Shown piece by piece: positions 37,105-45,704 of a stretch of DNA of 64,000 nt. The notes beneath the pieces are model-generated. The model did not search any database. It had not been told where the DNA came from and saw only the letters and a list, made by a program, of their open reading frames with translations. Both the position numbers and the translations under genes were made by a program. The DNA is from Pseudomonadota bacterium. Lineage in GTDB: Bacteria > Pseudomonadota > Gammaproteobacteria > Xanthomonadales > SZUA-38. Where the stretch lies: the NCBI GenBank assembly GCA_039033415.1, contig JBCCCR010000011.1, positions 124,001 to 188,000 of the forward strand. The letters run 5' to 3'. The first letter of the stretch is position 1. Every line of letters begins with the position of its first letter.

Positions 37105-38943
37105 CTAAAACCCGAACAGGTGATCGATGCTGAAGCGGGTTTCTGCGCCGGTACCGGTGGTCAGGCCGTGATAGCCAAACAGGCGGCAGCGCGTATCGCG
37201 AATCAACAGCTGGTGGGGTTCGGCGAGCAGATGCGGGTCAAAAAACTGGTCGAGCGAGAACTGGGCTGAACCGTTTTCCGCGATCGGCACCTGCGATTCC
37301 GCCAGCGGCTGTCCGCGCCCGTCCAGCAGGTGAAGCTGGGTGTCCGACTGCGGGTGCCAGGCGCGGGAGCTTGGGTAGATCAGGCTGAAGAACCCGCGGG
37401 TTCCGGGCAGGGCGGGGCGACCAAAAAGGCGTGTAGTGAGCCCGGGCGGCGGACCGCTGTAGCTCTGCGGTTCAGATCGATAGGTGTTGAGCAAATTGAA
37501 CATGTGGCTACCGAAACTGGTTTCGCTGCGGTGGCCGGAGCGGCGATGGTGGTAACGGAAAATGGCGTGCAGCCAGCCGTCAACCGGTCCTGCTCGTTCG
37601 GCGTCATAGCTCAGCTCCAGGTGCCCCGGCGCCGTATGGCTAACCGTGTGCCACGACCGGACCCCGTCCACCGCATCCGGCAGGGTTTCGCTGCTGCCAA
37701 TTCGGCCATTTAGATCGTAAGTCTGCAGCGTCAGGCGCGCCTCATCGCCGAGACTGGACATGGGCGTGATCAGCAGCTGACAGTCGTAGTTTTCCGGCGG
37801 CAGCAGCGGCGCGACCAGCAGGTAGCCGCGACCCAGGTGCTCGCCGGCTTGCCAGTAGTCCGGATCGGCGGTGAGGTCCTCGCGAACAACGTTGGCGTGG
37901 GCCACGTGGGTCCGACCTGCGCGCACCACCTGGTAGCGGGGTCGCAGCAGCTGAAAGGCGCTGTGCAGGGTGCCCTGCGTTGCGCCGTCCCGGCTCGGCA
38001 ACCGCCAGCGCCGCGTTGCGAGTGGCGGCACGTCAAACGGCAGGGGCAGCTGGTCTCGCGAGGGGATCTCCAGGGTCAGCGCGCCAGCCGGAATCGTCCG
38101 GTGATGCGGGTTTTGGATGAGAAGCTCAACCTGTTCAGAGTCGTTTTGCGGCAGCGGGATTCCGCCGTAGCGCGCCGCGGGCCACGTGTTGGCGTCATGG
38201 GTGGTGGTGAGATCGCCGCTGGTGTCTGCATAGTCGCAGACGTATTTCAGCACGTCATGACCGGCCGCTCCCACCGCGTGCATCAGCAGCTGCCCGGTGA
38301 ATGAGGGGAGCCCCAGCGCATCGGCGATCGCATGACTGGTGATCTCGATCAGCTGCCCCGGATCGGTGAGGGGATAGTCCAACGTGCCAAGCTGCATGCC
38401 GTCAGCGTCCAGCGCGACACAGCGAAGCGCACCGCCGCTTGCGCCATAACGCGCCCAGTAGTTTGCGGTTGTGATCCGGCTGGTCACCCCGTCGCCGTGG
38501 TTGAACAGGGCCAGATCAAAGACAAAATTGAAGGGTGATAGATAGCGGTCCGGGCGCGTCAGCCAATCCGGCGGCAGCTTGAGTGCCTCCAGCCCAAACG
38601 CTTCGCCGGTTGTGCTCGCCGCCAGCTGGTTCAGATGCGCCAGCTGCGGCGAATCGAAATCGAGTAGCAGCAGCGGGCCGCCCGTATAGGTGGAGATGGC
38701 CTGCTCGTCGGGCCCAAGCCGGCGTACGTCGCTCGCCAGGCGCTGCATGCCCGGCAGCGCGCTGAGCCCCAGAAAAGCATCGCAGGTGTCAAACTGGCCG
38801 TGGGGGTCATAAACCCGGAGACCCGCCAGGTCCGCTAGCTGCGCCCTAAAAGTCGCGAGCTTCGGCGCGACAAGCGGGTGGGCCAGCGCTTTATACATCA
38901 CGTTGCCGCGGCCGTCGGCGTAGGTTTTTGGGCTGAAGGTCAC
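37105..38943 (-). CDS. Unrecognised 612-residue protein coupled to the ELM1-family gene
   Basis: I do not recognise this protein. It has no signal peptide or transmembrane helix, and looks soluble and beta-rich. Residues 1-60 are helical with RVYDPHGQFDTCDAF. A stretch near 260-320 has an Ig/beta-sandwich look (EQVELLIQNPHHRTIPAGAL to LPPLATRRWRLPS). The C-terminal half is rich in Tyr, His and Arg. It starts with GTG overlapping the ELM1-family stop (GTGA), so the two are co-translated, and lies at the edge of the LPS cluster. An envelope or surface-glycan role is only an inference from position. Confidence 0.8.
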   Translation of the reverse strand: MTFSPKTYADGRGNVMYKALAHPLVAPKLATFRAQLADLAGLRVYDPHGQFDTCDAFLGLSALPGMQRLASDVRRLGPDEQAISTYTGGPLLLLDFDSPQLAHLNQLAASTTGEAFGLEALKLPPDWLTRPDRYLSPFNFVFDLALFNHGDGVTSRITTANYWARYGASGGALRCVALDADGMQLGTLDYPLTDPGQLIEITSHAIADALGLPSFTGQLLMHAVGAAGHDVLKYVCDYADTSGDLTTTHDANTWPAARYGGIPLPQNDSEQVELLIQNPHHRTIPAGALTLEIPSRDQLPLPFDVPPLATRRWRLPSRDGATQGTLHSAFQLLRPRYQVVRAGRTHVAHANVVREDLTADPDYWQAGEHLGRGYLLVAPLLPPENYDCQLLITPMSSLGDEARLTLQTYDLNGRIGSSETLPDAVDGVRSWHTVSHTAPGHLELSYDAERAGPVDGWLHAIFRYHHRRSGHRSETSFGSHMFNLLNTYRSEPQSYSGPPPGLTTRLFGRPALPGTRGFFSLIYPSSRAWHPQSDTQLHLLDGRGQPLAESQVPIAENGSAQFSLDQFFDPHLLAEPHQLLIRDTRCRLFGYHGLTTGTGAETRFSIDHLFGF

Positions 38944-40037
38944 GTCGGTCCGTCTGTTAGCGTTGCGCCGATGCGCTCGGCCACCGCTGCGGTCTCACGC
39001 AGCGGCTCGTAGCTTGGCTGGCTCGTGTCGTCGAGCGACAGCAGCCGCCCGCTGCTGACCAGGCGCTCGGCAAAGCGGGCGAAGCGCTCGTTCTTGGTTT
39101 CGGTCTGCAGACTGTGGACCGGGCACCCGGTGCCGAGTGCCTCGCTCACCATGTTGACGCTGTCCGAGCTGACAACAATGCGGTCAGCGTACGCCAGCAG
39201 GCCCGGATAGGGATTGCGTTCGCCCGGTTCGTCCGAGAAGAAAAAGTGCCGCTCCGGGCTTTGCTCGGCCAACCAGGCGGCGGCAAAGCGGCGCAGCTCG
39301 AGCGGCGTGCGGCGGGAGGTCGTCACCAGCAGCGAGCCCGCTTCAGCCAGCTTTGCTGCGCCTGCCAAGAGCCGATTCAGGTAGGCTTGATCAATGGTGT
39401 AAGCACCGTTGCTGGCGCCGATGAGCACGGCGACCCGCGGCGTGGCCAGGGATTCAAACTGCGGCCAGTCCTCCCGAGCCGTTGACAGATAGGCGTCATC
39501 CACCTCGTGGAGCGCGCCTTCGGTGCGGAGCACGTTGGCTCCCGTTAGCCGGTCGTGGTGTGGGCACACCACCCAGCTGAAGGCGGCGGGATCTACGCGG
39601 GGATTTAAGATCTGCACGGTGCAGAGCCTGCCGCGACTGCGGGCCCGGAGCATCCGTGACGCCAGCGCGGCCCGCCGGCCGCAGCTCAGCACAACACGCG
39701 GCAGAGGGTTTTGGAGTAAAGCACGCAGATCCTTCTGCCAGCGATCCGGCTCGACGGTGGTGGCAGGCTTGAGCCCGTGCTTCACACCCCCAAGGAGCCG
39801 CGGCGCGAGCGCGTCCCAAGGCTGGCGCAGGGCGATACGAAATCGGCGGGGGGCCGGCGCCTGCAGCGGTCCGGCGGAGCGGAGGTAATGGGCCAGCGCA
39901 AGGCACTGCTTCTCGTTGCCGCGGGCGCCGTCGGTGACAATCCAGCAATCAGCCTGCATGGGCGGCAAGCCTAGCAGATTTCCGCCGTCCCACCCGCTCG
40001 GATTCGCCGCTGCCGTGAGCCACTTTTCCCCGTGCAT
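38940..40037 (-). CDS. ELM1/GtrOC1-family protein (mitochondrial fission ELM1-like)
   Basis: The 365-residue protein matches the ELM1 family: DCWIVTDGARGNEKQCLALAHYL, VVLSCGRRAALASRMLRA, FSWVVCPHHD and the C-terminal VVSSDSVNMVSEALGTGCPV. Bacterial members sit in LPS and surface-glycan clusters and have a GT-B-like fold, so glycosyl transfer is plausible but unproven. The ATG at 40037 is chosen because GGGAGGAACT precedes it; the frame extends to 40292 without a ribosome site. It is divergent from the zinc-finger gene. Confidence 0.85.
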   Translation of the reverse strand: MHGEKWLTAAANPSGWDGGNLLGLPPMQADCWIVTDGARGNEKQCLALAHYLRSAGPLQAPAPRRFRIALRQPWDALAPRLLGGVKHGLKPATTVEPDRWQKDLRALLQNPLPRVVLSCGRRAALASRMLRARSRGRLCTVQILNPRVDPAAFSWVVCPHHDRLTGANVLRTEGALHEVDDAYLSTAREDWPQFESLATPRVAVLIGASNGAYTIDQAYLNRLLAGAAKLAEAGSLLVTTSRRTPLELRRFAAAWLAEQSPERHFFFSDEPGERNPYPGLLAYADRIVVSSDSVNMVSEALGTGCPVHSLQTETKNERFARFAERLVSSGRLLSLDDTSQPSYEPLRETAAVAERIGATLTDGPT

Positions 40038-40114
40038 AGTTCCTCCCCCGAGGGTCGATGTCCCTGCTATGATTCGCATCGGCGTGGCGCCACAACAACG
40101 TAAAGAGGTTAGCC

Positions 40115-40342
40115 ATGAGTCATCCAACCGACGCAGACAACCCGGAGCTTGAGCTCGCAAACGCCAAGCGCGAGTACACGGTGTCGCGTAACGACCTGCC
40201 GCTGTCCTGCCCGACGCCAGGCATGGCGCTGTGGAATTCGCACCCGCGGGTCTATCTGCCGATCGAAAAAACCGGCCGGGCGGTTTGCCCATACTGTGGT
40301 GCGGTTTACGTGCTGGAAGAACTGGCCAAAACCGGAACCTGA
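40115..40342 (+). CDS. CHCC-type zinc-finger protein
   Basis: The 75-residue protein has a CHCC zinc knuckle: C32, H43 (NSHPRVYLPI) and CPYC near residues 58-61. It belongs to the family related to mitochondrial NDUFS6 and is often encoded beside LPS or branched-chain transaminase genes in proteobacteria. Function unknown. It lies six bases before the glycosyltransferase gene. Confidence 0.9.
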   Translation: MSHPTDADNPELELANAKREYTVSRNDLPLSCPTPGMALWNSHPRVYLPIEKTGRAVCPYCGAVYVLEELAKTGT

Positions 40343-40348
40343 TTCTTC

Positions 40349-41461
40349 GTGTCCCGTCTGACGGTGATGCAGCTGCTGCCGGCGCTGGACTCCGGCGGCG
40401 TGGAGCGAGGCACCTTCGAGGTCGCCGAGGCGCTGGTCAAGGCCGGGCATCGATCGCTCGTGGTGTCCGCTGGCGGCATGCTGGTCGCGCCGCTGGAGGC
40501 GACCGGCAGCCAGCATTTCAAGCTGGCGCTGGGAAGCAAGTCGTTGCGGGTACTCGGAACGGTCCGGGCGCTGCGCGACCTCATCGCCCGCAACCGCGTC
40601 GATATCGTGCACGCGCGGTCCCGGCTCCCGGCGTGGGTTGCACTGGGCGCGCTGAAAAAGCTCGATCCGCGCCCCCGTTTTGTGACCACGCTGCATGGCC
40701 TCAACTCGGTTTCCCGCTACAGCGCCGTCATGACCCGCGGCGACCGGGTGATTGCGGTGTCGGAAAGTGCCCGCCGCTATTGGCTGGATCACTATGCCGA
40801 TCTGTCGCCCTCCCGCGTCAAGCTGATTCATCGGGGTATCGATCCCGAGGTTTTCCGCTACGGTTTTCAACCGGAGAAGGAGAAGCGTGAGCGGTTTCTG
40901 AGCCAGGCCGGCATTCCCAAAGAGCGGCGGCTGCTGATGCTCCCGGGCCGGATCACCGAAACCAAAGGTTTTGGCGGCTTTGTAAATCTCATCGCCCGGC
41001 TGGCGGTCCTCGGCCCCGACTGCCACGGCGTCATCGTTGGGGACTTCAAGCCCGGCGGAACCTATCAGGAGCGTTTGACCGAACGTATCCGGCGGCTGAA
41101 CGTTGCCGATCGCATCACCTTTACCGGCCAGCGGCAGGACATCCGGGACCTGCTGGCGATGGCCGATATCGTGTATTCACTGTCGACCAAGCCAGAATCG
41201 TTCGGTCGAACGGCCGCCGAGGGTCTTGCGCTCGGTCGTCCGGTTATCGGGTACGATCACGGCGGCGTCGGCGAAGTCCTCGGGGAGATCTTTCCCGAGG
41301 GCTTGGTGCCGCTCGACGATGAGGCGGCGGTCCTGGAAAAGACTCAGCAATTTCTGGAACGAGCGCCCGAGGTGCCAAACCGCCAGCCGTTTCTCAAGAG
41401 CCAGATGCAGGACGAGACGCTGGCGCTCTACCAGTCATTGGCCAGCAGCGTCAGCACCTGA
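40349..41461 (+). CDS. Family 4 glycosyltransferase
   Basis: The 370-residue GT-B enzyme begins VMQLLPALDSGGVERGTFEV, the donor-side Gly-rich loop of GT4, and has VIAVSESARRYWLDHY, KLIHRGIDPEVF, LPGRITETKGFGGFV and the C-terminal KPESFGRTAAEGLALGRPVI motif (ExxxE with the nucleotide-sugar pocket). It likely adds a sugar to the LPS core. GTG at 40349 is used; ATG at 40367 is an alternative. Its 3' end overlaps the convergent SGNH gene by 34 bases. Confidence 0.92.
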   Translation: MSRLTVMQLLPALDSGGVERGTFEVAEALVKAGHRSLVVSAGGMLVAPLEATGSQHFKLALGSKSLRVLGTVRALRDLIARNRVDIVHARSRLPAWVALGALKKLDPRPRFVTTLHGLNSVSRYSAVMTRGDRVIAVSESARRYWLDHYADLSPSRVKLIHRGIDPEVFRYGFQPEKEKRERFLSQAGIPKERRLLMLPGRITETKGFGGFVNLIARLAVLGPDCHGVIVGDFKPGGTYQERLTERIRRLNVADRITFTGQRQDIRDLLAMADIVYSLSTKPESFGRTAAEGLALGRPVIGYDHGGVGEVLGEIFPEGLVPLDDEAAVLEKTQQFLERAPEVPNRQPFLKSQMQDETLALYQSLASSVST

Positions 41462-42528
41462 GGCGCCAGGCGCTCGGCAATCACCCGGTTGCCAGCCTCT
41501 GACAGATGACAAAAATCCAGGAGCAGCGCCTCGGGATGGTCATCCAGCGAGCCGGTCATGTCGAAGAAAAATTCGGTTCCGCTGAGCCGCTGCGCCACCG
41601 CCTGATCGCTCGCCAGCTGGAGCTCGCGGTGGCGCGCCAGGCTGGCGTTCTCGATCCGCACCTCCACCGGCGCCTTAGCCGCTTTGCTAAACACGCTGGG
41701 CTGCCAGATAAAGGTGGTCTTGACGCCCGCGGCCGCCGCCGCGGCCGCCGTCAGCTCAACCCGAAAGGCATAGCGCTTAGCAACCTCAGCCGCCAGGGGC
41801 GCCACCGCCGGCATGGCGGGTTTAGCGTTGCGGGCCAGCAGCCGCTGGATGCCCTCCAGCACGCGCGGCGCGGCTTGCAGGTAATTGTCCAGCCCGTCGG
41901 TTACCCGGAAATCCGCCCGTCGATGGGCCTCGTTTTGGGATAACCCGGCCTCCCCGGCCTGCAGCGCCGCATAAACATCGTTCACGCCGTCGTAGAAGAC
42001 GACCAGATCGGGTGCCGGTTCGGACTCGAGACGACGCAGGACCCGAAGCTGCGACTGGCCGCTGACATACCCGCTTTCCCCGAGATTCAGCACGCGAGCC
42101 TTTATTCCTCGCTGGGCGAGCGAGCGCGCCAGTGCGGAGGGCAGCGTGTGGTCGTCGCGGGCGCCGGTGCCCCAGACGGTGGATCCGCCCGCCATCCAGA
42201 TGGTGTGGGTTGGCTCGTCCGGGCTCCAGGACCTGCGCAGCCCCGAGCCATCGATATTGATGTATTCACCTGAGAACGGCTTTCGTCGCCAATATTCCCA
42301 TGCGGACCACTCGGTCCGCCGCGCCTGTCTCAGCTCCCTGAAGTAAGCGCTGGCCCACGTGGCGTCGCCGAGCGCGGGGGAGTTCTCCTGGTTCGGTGCC
42401 GTGGCCCCGGGGAGGACCAGAGGCAGCTGAGTCTCCTCCAGCAGGCTCTTAAGCGCCGCATCGACCACCAGTAAGAGTAAGAGGCTGATGCCGGCGATCA
42501 GCCAGCTGTCCTTCAGGAACTTGAGCAT
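41428..42528 (-). CDS. SGNH/GDSL-family hydrolase, membrane-anchored
   Basis: The 366-residue protein has one N-terminal transmembrane segment (about 9-25). The SGNH blocks follow: block I MAGGSTVWGTG with the nucleophile Ser, block II NLGESGY, block III YDGVNDV, and block V DFCHLSEAGN with the catalytic Asp-His pair. Such enzymes deacetylate or de-esterify surface glycans or lipids. The position between a glycosyltransferase and the O-antigen ligase suggests a glycan substrate. Confidence 0.88.
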   Translation of the reverse strand: MLKFLKDSWLIAGISLLLLLVVDAALKSLLEETQLPLVLPGATAPNQENSPALGDATWASAYFRELRQARRTEWSAWEYWRRKPFSGEYINIDGSGLRRSWSPDEPTHTIWMAGGSTVWGTGARDDHTLPSALARSLAQRGIKARVLNLGESGYVSGQSQLRVLRRLESEPAPDLVVFYDGVNDVYAALQAGEAGLSQNEAHRRADFRVTDGLDNYLQAAPRVLEGIQRLLARNAKPAMPAVAPLAAEVAKRYAFRVELTAAAAAAAGVKTTFIWQPSVFSKAAKAPVEVRIENASLARHRELQLASDQAVAQRLSGTEFFFDMTGSLDDHPEALLLDFCHLSEAGNRVIAERLAPQVLTLLANDW

Positions 42529-42578
42529 CGGGGCTTCTCGGGAGCGGTTCAGCCGGGGTTCACGCCGGCGGGTTCACA

Positions 42579-43967
42579 GTGACGCGAATGTTACAATTTA
42601 GCGGTCCAAACGCACACCGTCTCATCCCATCCGATTCCCAACCAGCCCATGTCCGATCCGCGTTGAACGCCAATGAACCCGCCTTGACCCGGCCCGATGA
42701 GGCGGAGGTCCCATCATCCTCCGGCGGGCTGCTGTCACTGTGGCCAGCGGGCCTGATGTTCCTGGTGCTTGCCCTGCTGCCTTTTTCCCGGCTCTCGGCG
42801 CTGCCGATGCTGTGCATGCTGATCGGTGGGATTGTTGTCATGGTCAATCCGGCGGCGGGCTTTTATCGCCGCCGATCGACCCGACTGTTTCTTGGCCTTT
42901 TTGCCGCGTACTGGCTACCCGCGCTGCTCGCCAGCGTCGACGCCGTGGAGCCATCGCGTTCCTGGCAGTCGGTGCTGGCATTCCTGCGGTTCCTGCCGGT
43001 GGGTCTGTTTGTTATCCATCACCTCGCGGATGAACGGCAGCGGCGGCTGCTGTGGGCCGCCAGCGCAGCACTCGTCATGATGTGGTGTGTCGATGCGCTG
43101 ATTCAGGTCGGGTTCGGCGTCAATCTGCTGGGCATGCCCATGAGCAGCGATCGGCTCAACGGCGTGTTTGGCGAGACCAACATCAAGCTGGGCCACGTGC
43201 TGGCGGTCCTGAGTCCGCTCCCGCTGGAATACGCCCGCCGCTTTCTGCCCAAACCGTTTTTTTTGGCGACGATGCTGCTGCTGCTTGCGGTCATCGTGAT
43301 CGTGAGCACCCGGGCCGCATGGCTGATGTTCGGGCTGGTGCTGCTCGCCTATGTTTATCTCTACGCGCGCGGCCGGCCGCGGCGCTGGCTCAAGGCGAGC
43401 GTGGTTCTGCTGACCGCCGCGTCGCTGGCAATGGCGGCGGGTTACCAGCTTTCCCCGGCGCTGGCCGAGCGCCTGGATCGCTCCCTGCTGCTGCTGGAGG
43501 GTGACGCAGAGTCGGTCGACCGAGCGCTCGGCTGGAGGCTGCCGATCTGGCGGACAGCGCTGAAGATGGCGGCGGACCATCCGGTGAACGGGGTCGGGCC
43601 TCGAGGCTTTCGCTATGCCTACCCCGATTACGCCGGCACCGACGACCGCTGGCTCCGCGGCGGTCAGGAAACCGGCGCGGCTCATGCCCACCAGGTGATT
43701 TTAGAGGTGGTGACGGAAACCGGGCTGCTGGGTCTGGCAGGCCTTGCCGCGGCGCTGGTGCTGGCCTGGCGACACTGGCGCTCCCTCCCGGTCCGGCGGA
43801 AGCACAACGTGCTGCCGTTTGCGCTGGCGCTCGGTGTGATGCTGTTTCCGGTCAACACCCACCTGGCCTTTTACTCCACCTTCTGGTCTCTGCTTTGCTG
43901 GTGGCTGGTCATGGTCTACTGTGGTTTTTCCCAGTCTGACGCTGAACCGGACTCGCGCCATGCCTGA
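42579..43967 (+). CDS. O-antigen ligase-like membrane protein (Wzy_C)
   Basis: The protein has up to 462 residues, ten or more transmembrane helices and a large periplasmic loop. The C-terminal loop GVGPRGFRYAYPDYAGTD followed by H-AHQVILEVVTETGLLGLAG is the signature of the O-antigen ligase/polymerase family, with the functional His. It probably transfers polysaccharide to lipid A-core in the inner membrane. The true start is uncertain: GTG 42579 is used, but the first 40 residues are not hydrophobic and a later start is possible. Confidence 0.85.
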   Translation: MTRMLQFSGPNAHRLIPSDSQPAHVRSALNANEPALTRPDEAEVPSSSGGLLSLWPAGLMFLVLALLPFSRLSALPMLCMLIGGIVVMVNPAAGFYRRRSTRLFLGLFAAYWLPALLASVDAVEPSRSWQSVLAFLRFLPVGLFVIHHLADERQRRLLWAASAALVMMWCVDALIQVGFGVNLLGMPMSSDRLNGVFGETNIKLGHVLAVLSPLPLEYARRFLPKPFFLATMLLLLAVIVIVSTRAAWLMFGLVLLAYVYLYARGRPRRWLKASVVLLTAASLAMAAGYQLSPALAERLDRSLLLLEGDAESVDRALGWRLPIWRTALKMAADHPVNGVGPRGFRYAYPDYAGTDDRWLRGGQETGAAHAHQVILEVVTETGLLGLAGLAAALVLAWRHWRSLPVRRKHNVLPFALALGVMLFPVNTHLAFYSTFWSLLCWWLVMVYCGFSQSDAEPDSRHA

Positions 43968-44718
43968 ACTGTCGGTGTTCATCACCACCTTTAACAACGA
44001 CCGGACCCTGAAGCAGCTGCTCGACAGCGTGGCGTTTGCTGACGAGATTGTGGTGCTGGATTCATTCAGCACGGACGGCACGGTTGCGCTGGCTGAGGCA
44101 GCCGGCTGTGTCGTGTCGCAGGCCCCCTTCGCGGGCTACGGCCCGCAGAAGCAGGCGGCGCTGGAGCTGACGAGCCATCGGTGGGTCCTGCTGATGGATG
44201 CCGATGAAATGCTCACAGCGACGGGGGCTGAGACCATTCAGGCGCTCCTGCAAAGTGAACCGGCCTGCTCCGGCTACCGCCTGCCCAGAATCGAGCAGAT
44301 GTTTTGGCGGCTGCAGAGTCCGAGGTCCCGGCTCAACAACTTTCTGCGGCTGTTTGATAAAACGCGCGGGCGGGTCAGCGACATGCCGATCCATGCGGCA
44401 CCCGAGGTCGATGGGCCGGTCGCGAGACTGGACGCGCCGTTCATTCACTACGGTGAGATCAACATCCACACGAAAGTCGACAAGATCAACCATTACTCCA
44501 CCGGCCTGGTCGAGGATAAGCAGCGTCGCGGTCAGCGGTTTACCCGAGCGCGTATGTTGCTCTATCCACCCTGGTTTTTTCTCCGCGGCTACGTGTTCAA
44601 GCGACAGTTTCTTAACGGCTGGGCGGGGCTGATCAGCAGCGTTGTCGGCGCGTTCTACGTCTTTCTGAAGTACGCCAAGCTTTACGAGTCCCGACAGCCC
44701 CGGGACGAAGGCCTGTAG
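43960..44718 (+). CDS. Family 2 glycosyltransferase (WaaE/KdtX-like)
   Basis: From ATG 43960 the protein has 252 residues starting MPELSVFITTFNNDRTLKQL, with the donor-binding DSFSTDGT and the metal-binding VLLMDADEML. The later KINHYSTGLVEDKQRRGQRF and amphipathic C-terminal helices match WaaE-type LPS core glycosyltransferases. It overlaps the O-antigen ligase gene by eight bases. The upstream 13 codons in frame are within that gene. Confidence 0.88.
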   Translation: MPELSVFITTFNNDRTLKQLLDSVAFADEIVVLDSFSTDGTVALAEAAGCVVSQAPFAGYGPQKQAALELTSHRWVLLMDADEMLTATGAETIQALLQSEPACSGYRLPRIEQMFWRLQSPRSRLNNFLRLFDKTRGRVSDMPIHAAPEVDGPVARLDAPFIHYGEINIHTKVDKINHYSTGLVEDKQRRGQRFTRARMLLYPPWFFLRGYVFKRQFLNGWAGLISSVVGAFYVFLKYAKLYESRQPRDEGL

Positions 44719-44720
44719 CC

Positions 44721-45659
44721 TTGGCGTCAGCCCGAAGCGGGTCTGCCTGGCATCCCGCCAACTGGACGATGGCAGCTGGCCTCGCGTTGATGAAGCTATC
44801 GGTCCTGCTGCCGCAGCGTTTGCGGCTCTGGCTGGGCGCGCGGCTGGGCGACCTCGCCTGGCTGGTGCTGCCCCAGCGTCGGCTGGTGGTGAAGACCAAT
44901 CTTGCGGCGTGTTTTCCGGAGCTTCAGCCGGCGGCCCGGGCGGCACTGGAGCGAGAGCATTTTCGTGAGGTCGGGCGAGGTGTGCTGGAAACGCCGCTCG
45001 CGCTTTGGGGCTCCCGGGATCGGCTGGCTGGCCTGGTGGAGTTTGAGGGTGTCGAACACCTCGAGCGGGCGCGCGCGGAAGGGGCCTGCCTGCTGTTGAT
45101 CGCCCACGTCACGATGGTCGAGCTCATCGGTGCGATGGTGCATTTGATCAGTGCGCCAGCGCCAGCCTCAATCACCCGGGATCACAAGAACGCTCTGCTG
45201 GACCGGGAAATGCGCCGCGGCCGCGGGCGCTACGTCGGTCAGACGCTGGAAAAGAAAGATACTCGCGGCATGATCCGCTGGCTTCGCGGCGGCGGCGCCT
45301 TGTTTTACGCGCCCGATCAGGATTTCAGCTTCGGTGCCGAGTTTGTGCCGTTTTTCGGCGTCCCGGCGGCCACCACCACGGCCACCGTCAGGCTGCTATC
45401 CAAGCTTGACTGTTCGCTGCTGCCGATCTGGCTGCGTCGGACGCGCCAAGGCCGCTACCAGCTCAAGGTTTTTCCGCCGCCGCCGGGCCTGCCTTCCGGC
45501 GACGTGTCGGCCGACACGGCCTGGATCAATCGCTGGATCGAGGAGCAGGTCCGTGAAGCGCCGGCGCAGTACCTGTGGATGCACCGACGGTTCCGCAACC
45601 GCCCGCCGGGTGAGCCGCCGTTTTATCCGCCCAAAGCGCGCCGGCGTAAGCACCGCTAA
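44721..45659 (+). CDS. Lipid A biosynthesis acyltransferase (LpxL/HtrB family)
   Basis: The 312-residue protein has the conserved HX4E acyltransferase motif (IAHVTMVELIG), a membrane-associated N-terminus and YLWMHRRFRNRPPGEPPFYP near the end. It adds a secondary acyl chain to Kdo2-lipid A at the cytoplasmic face. The start is TTG at 44721, two bases after the preceding stop. It closes a three-gene plus-strand LPS unit. Which position it acylates cannot be told here. Confidence 0.93.
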   Translation: MASARSGSAWHPANWTMAAGLALMKLSVLLPQRLRLWLGARLGDLAWLVLPQRRLVVKTNLAACFPELQPAARAALEREHFREVGRGVLETPLALWGSRDRLAGLVEFEGVEHLERARAEGACLLLIAHVTMVELIGAMVHLISAPAPASITRDHKNALLDREMRRGRGRYVGQTLEKKDTRGMIRWLRGGGALFYAPDQDFSFGAEFVPFFGVPAATTTATVRLLSKLDCSLLPIWLRRTRQGRYQLKVFPPPPGLPSGDVSADTAWINRWIEEQVREAPAQYLWMHRRFRNRPPGEPPFYPPKARRRKHR

Positions 45660-45704
45660 AGCTCGAACGGCCGCAGCGTGCCGACTTGACGGGGCCGCGG
45701 GCGA

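Noticed and set aside
40109-41026. Minus-strand 305-codon frame
   Set aside because: Antisense to the zinc-finger and glycosyltransferase genes, which carry clear motifs.
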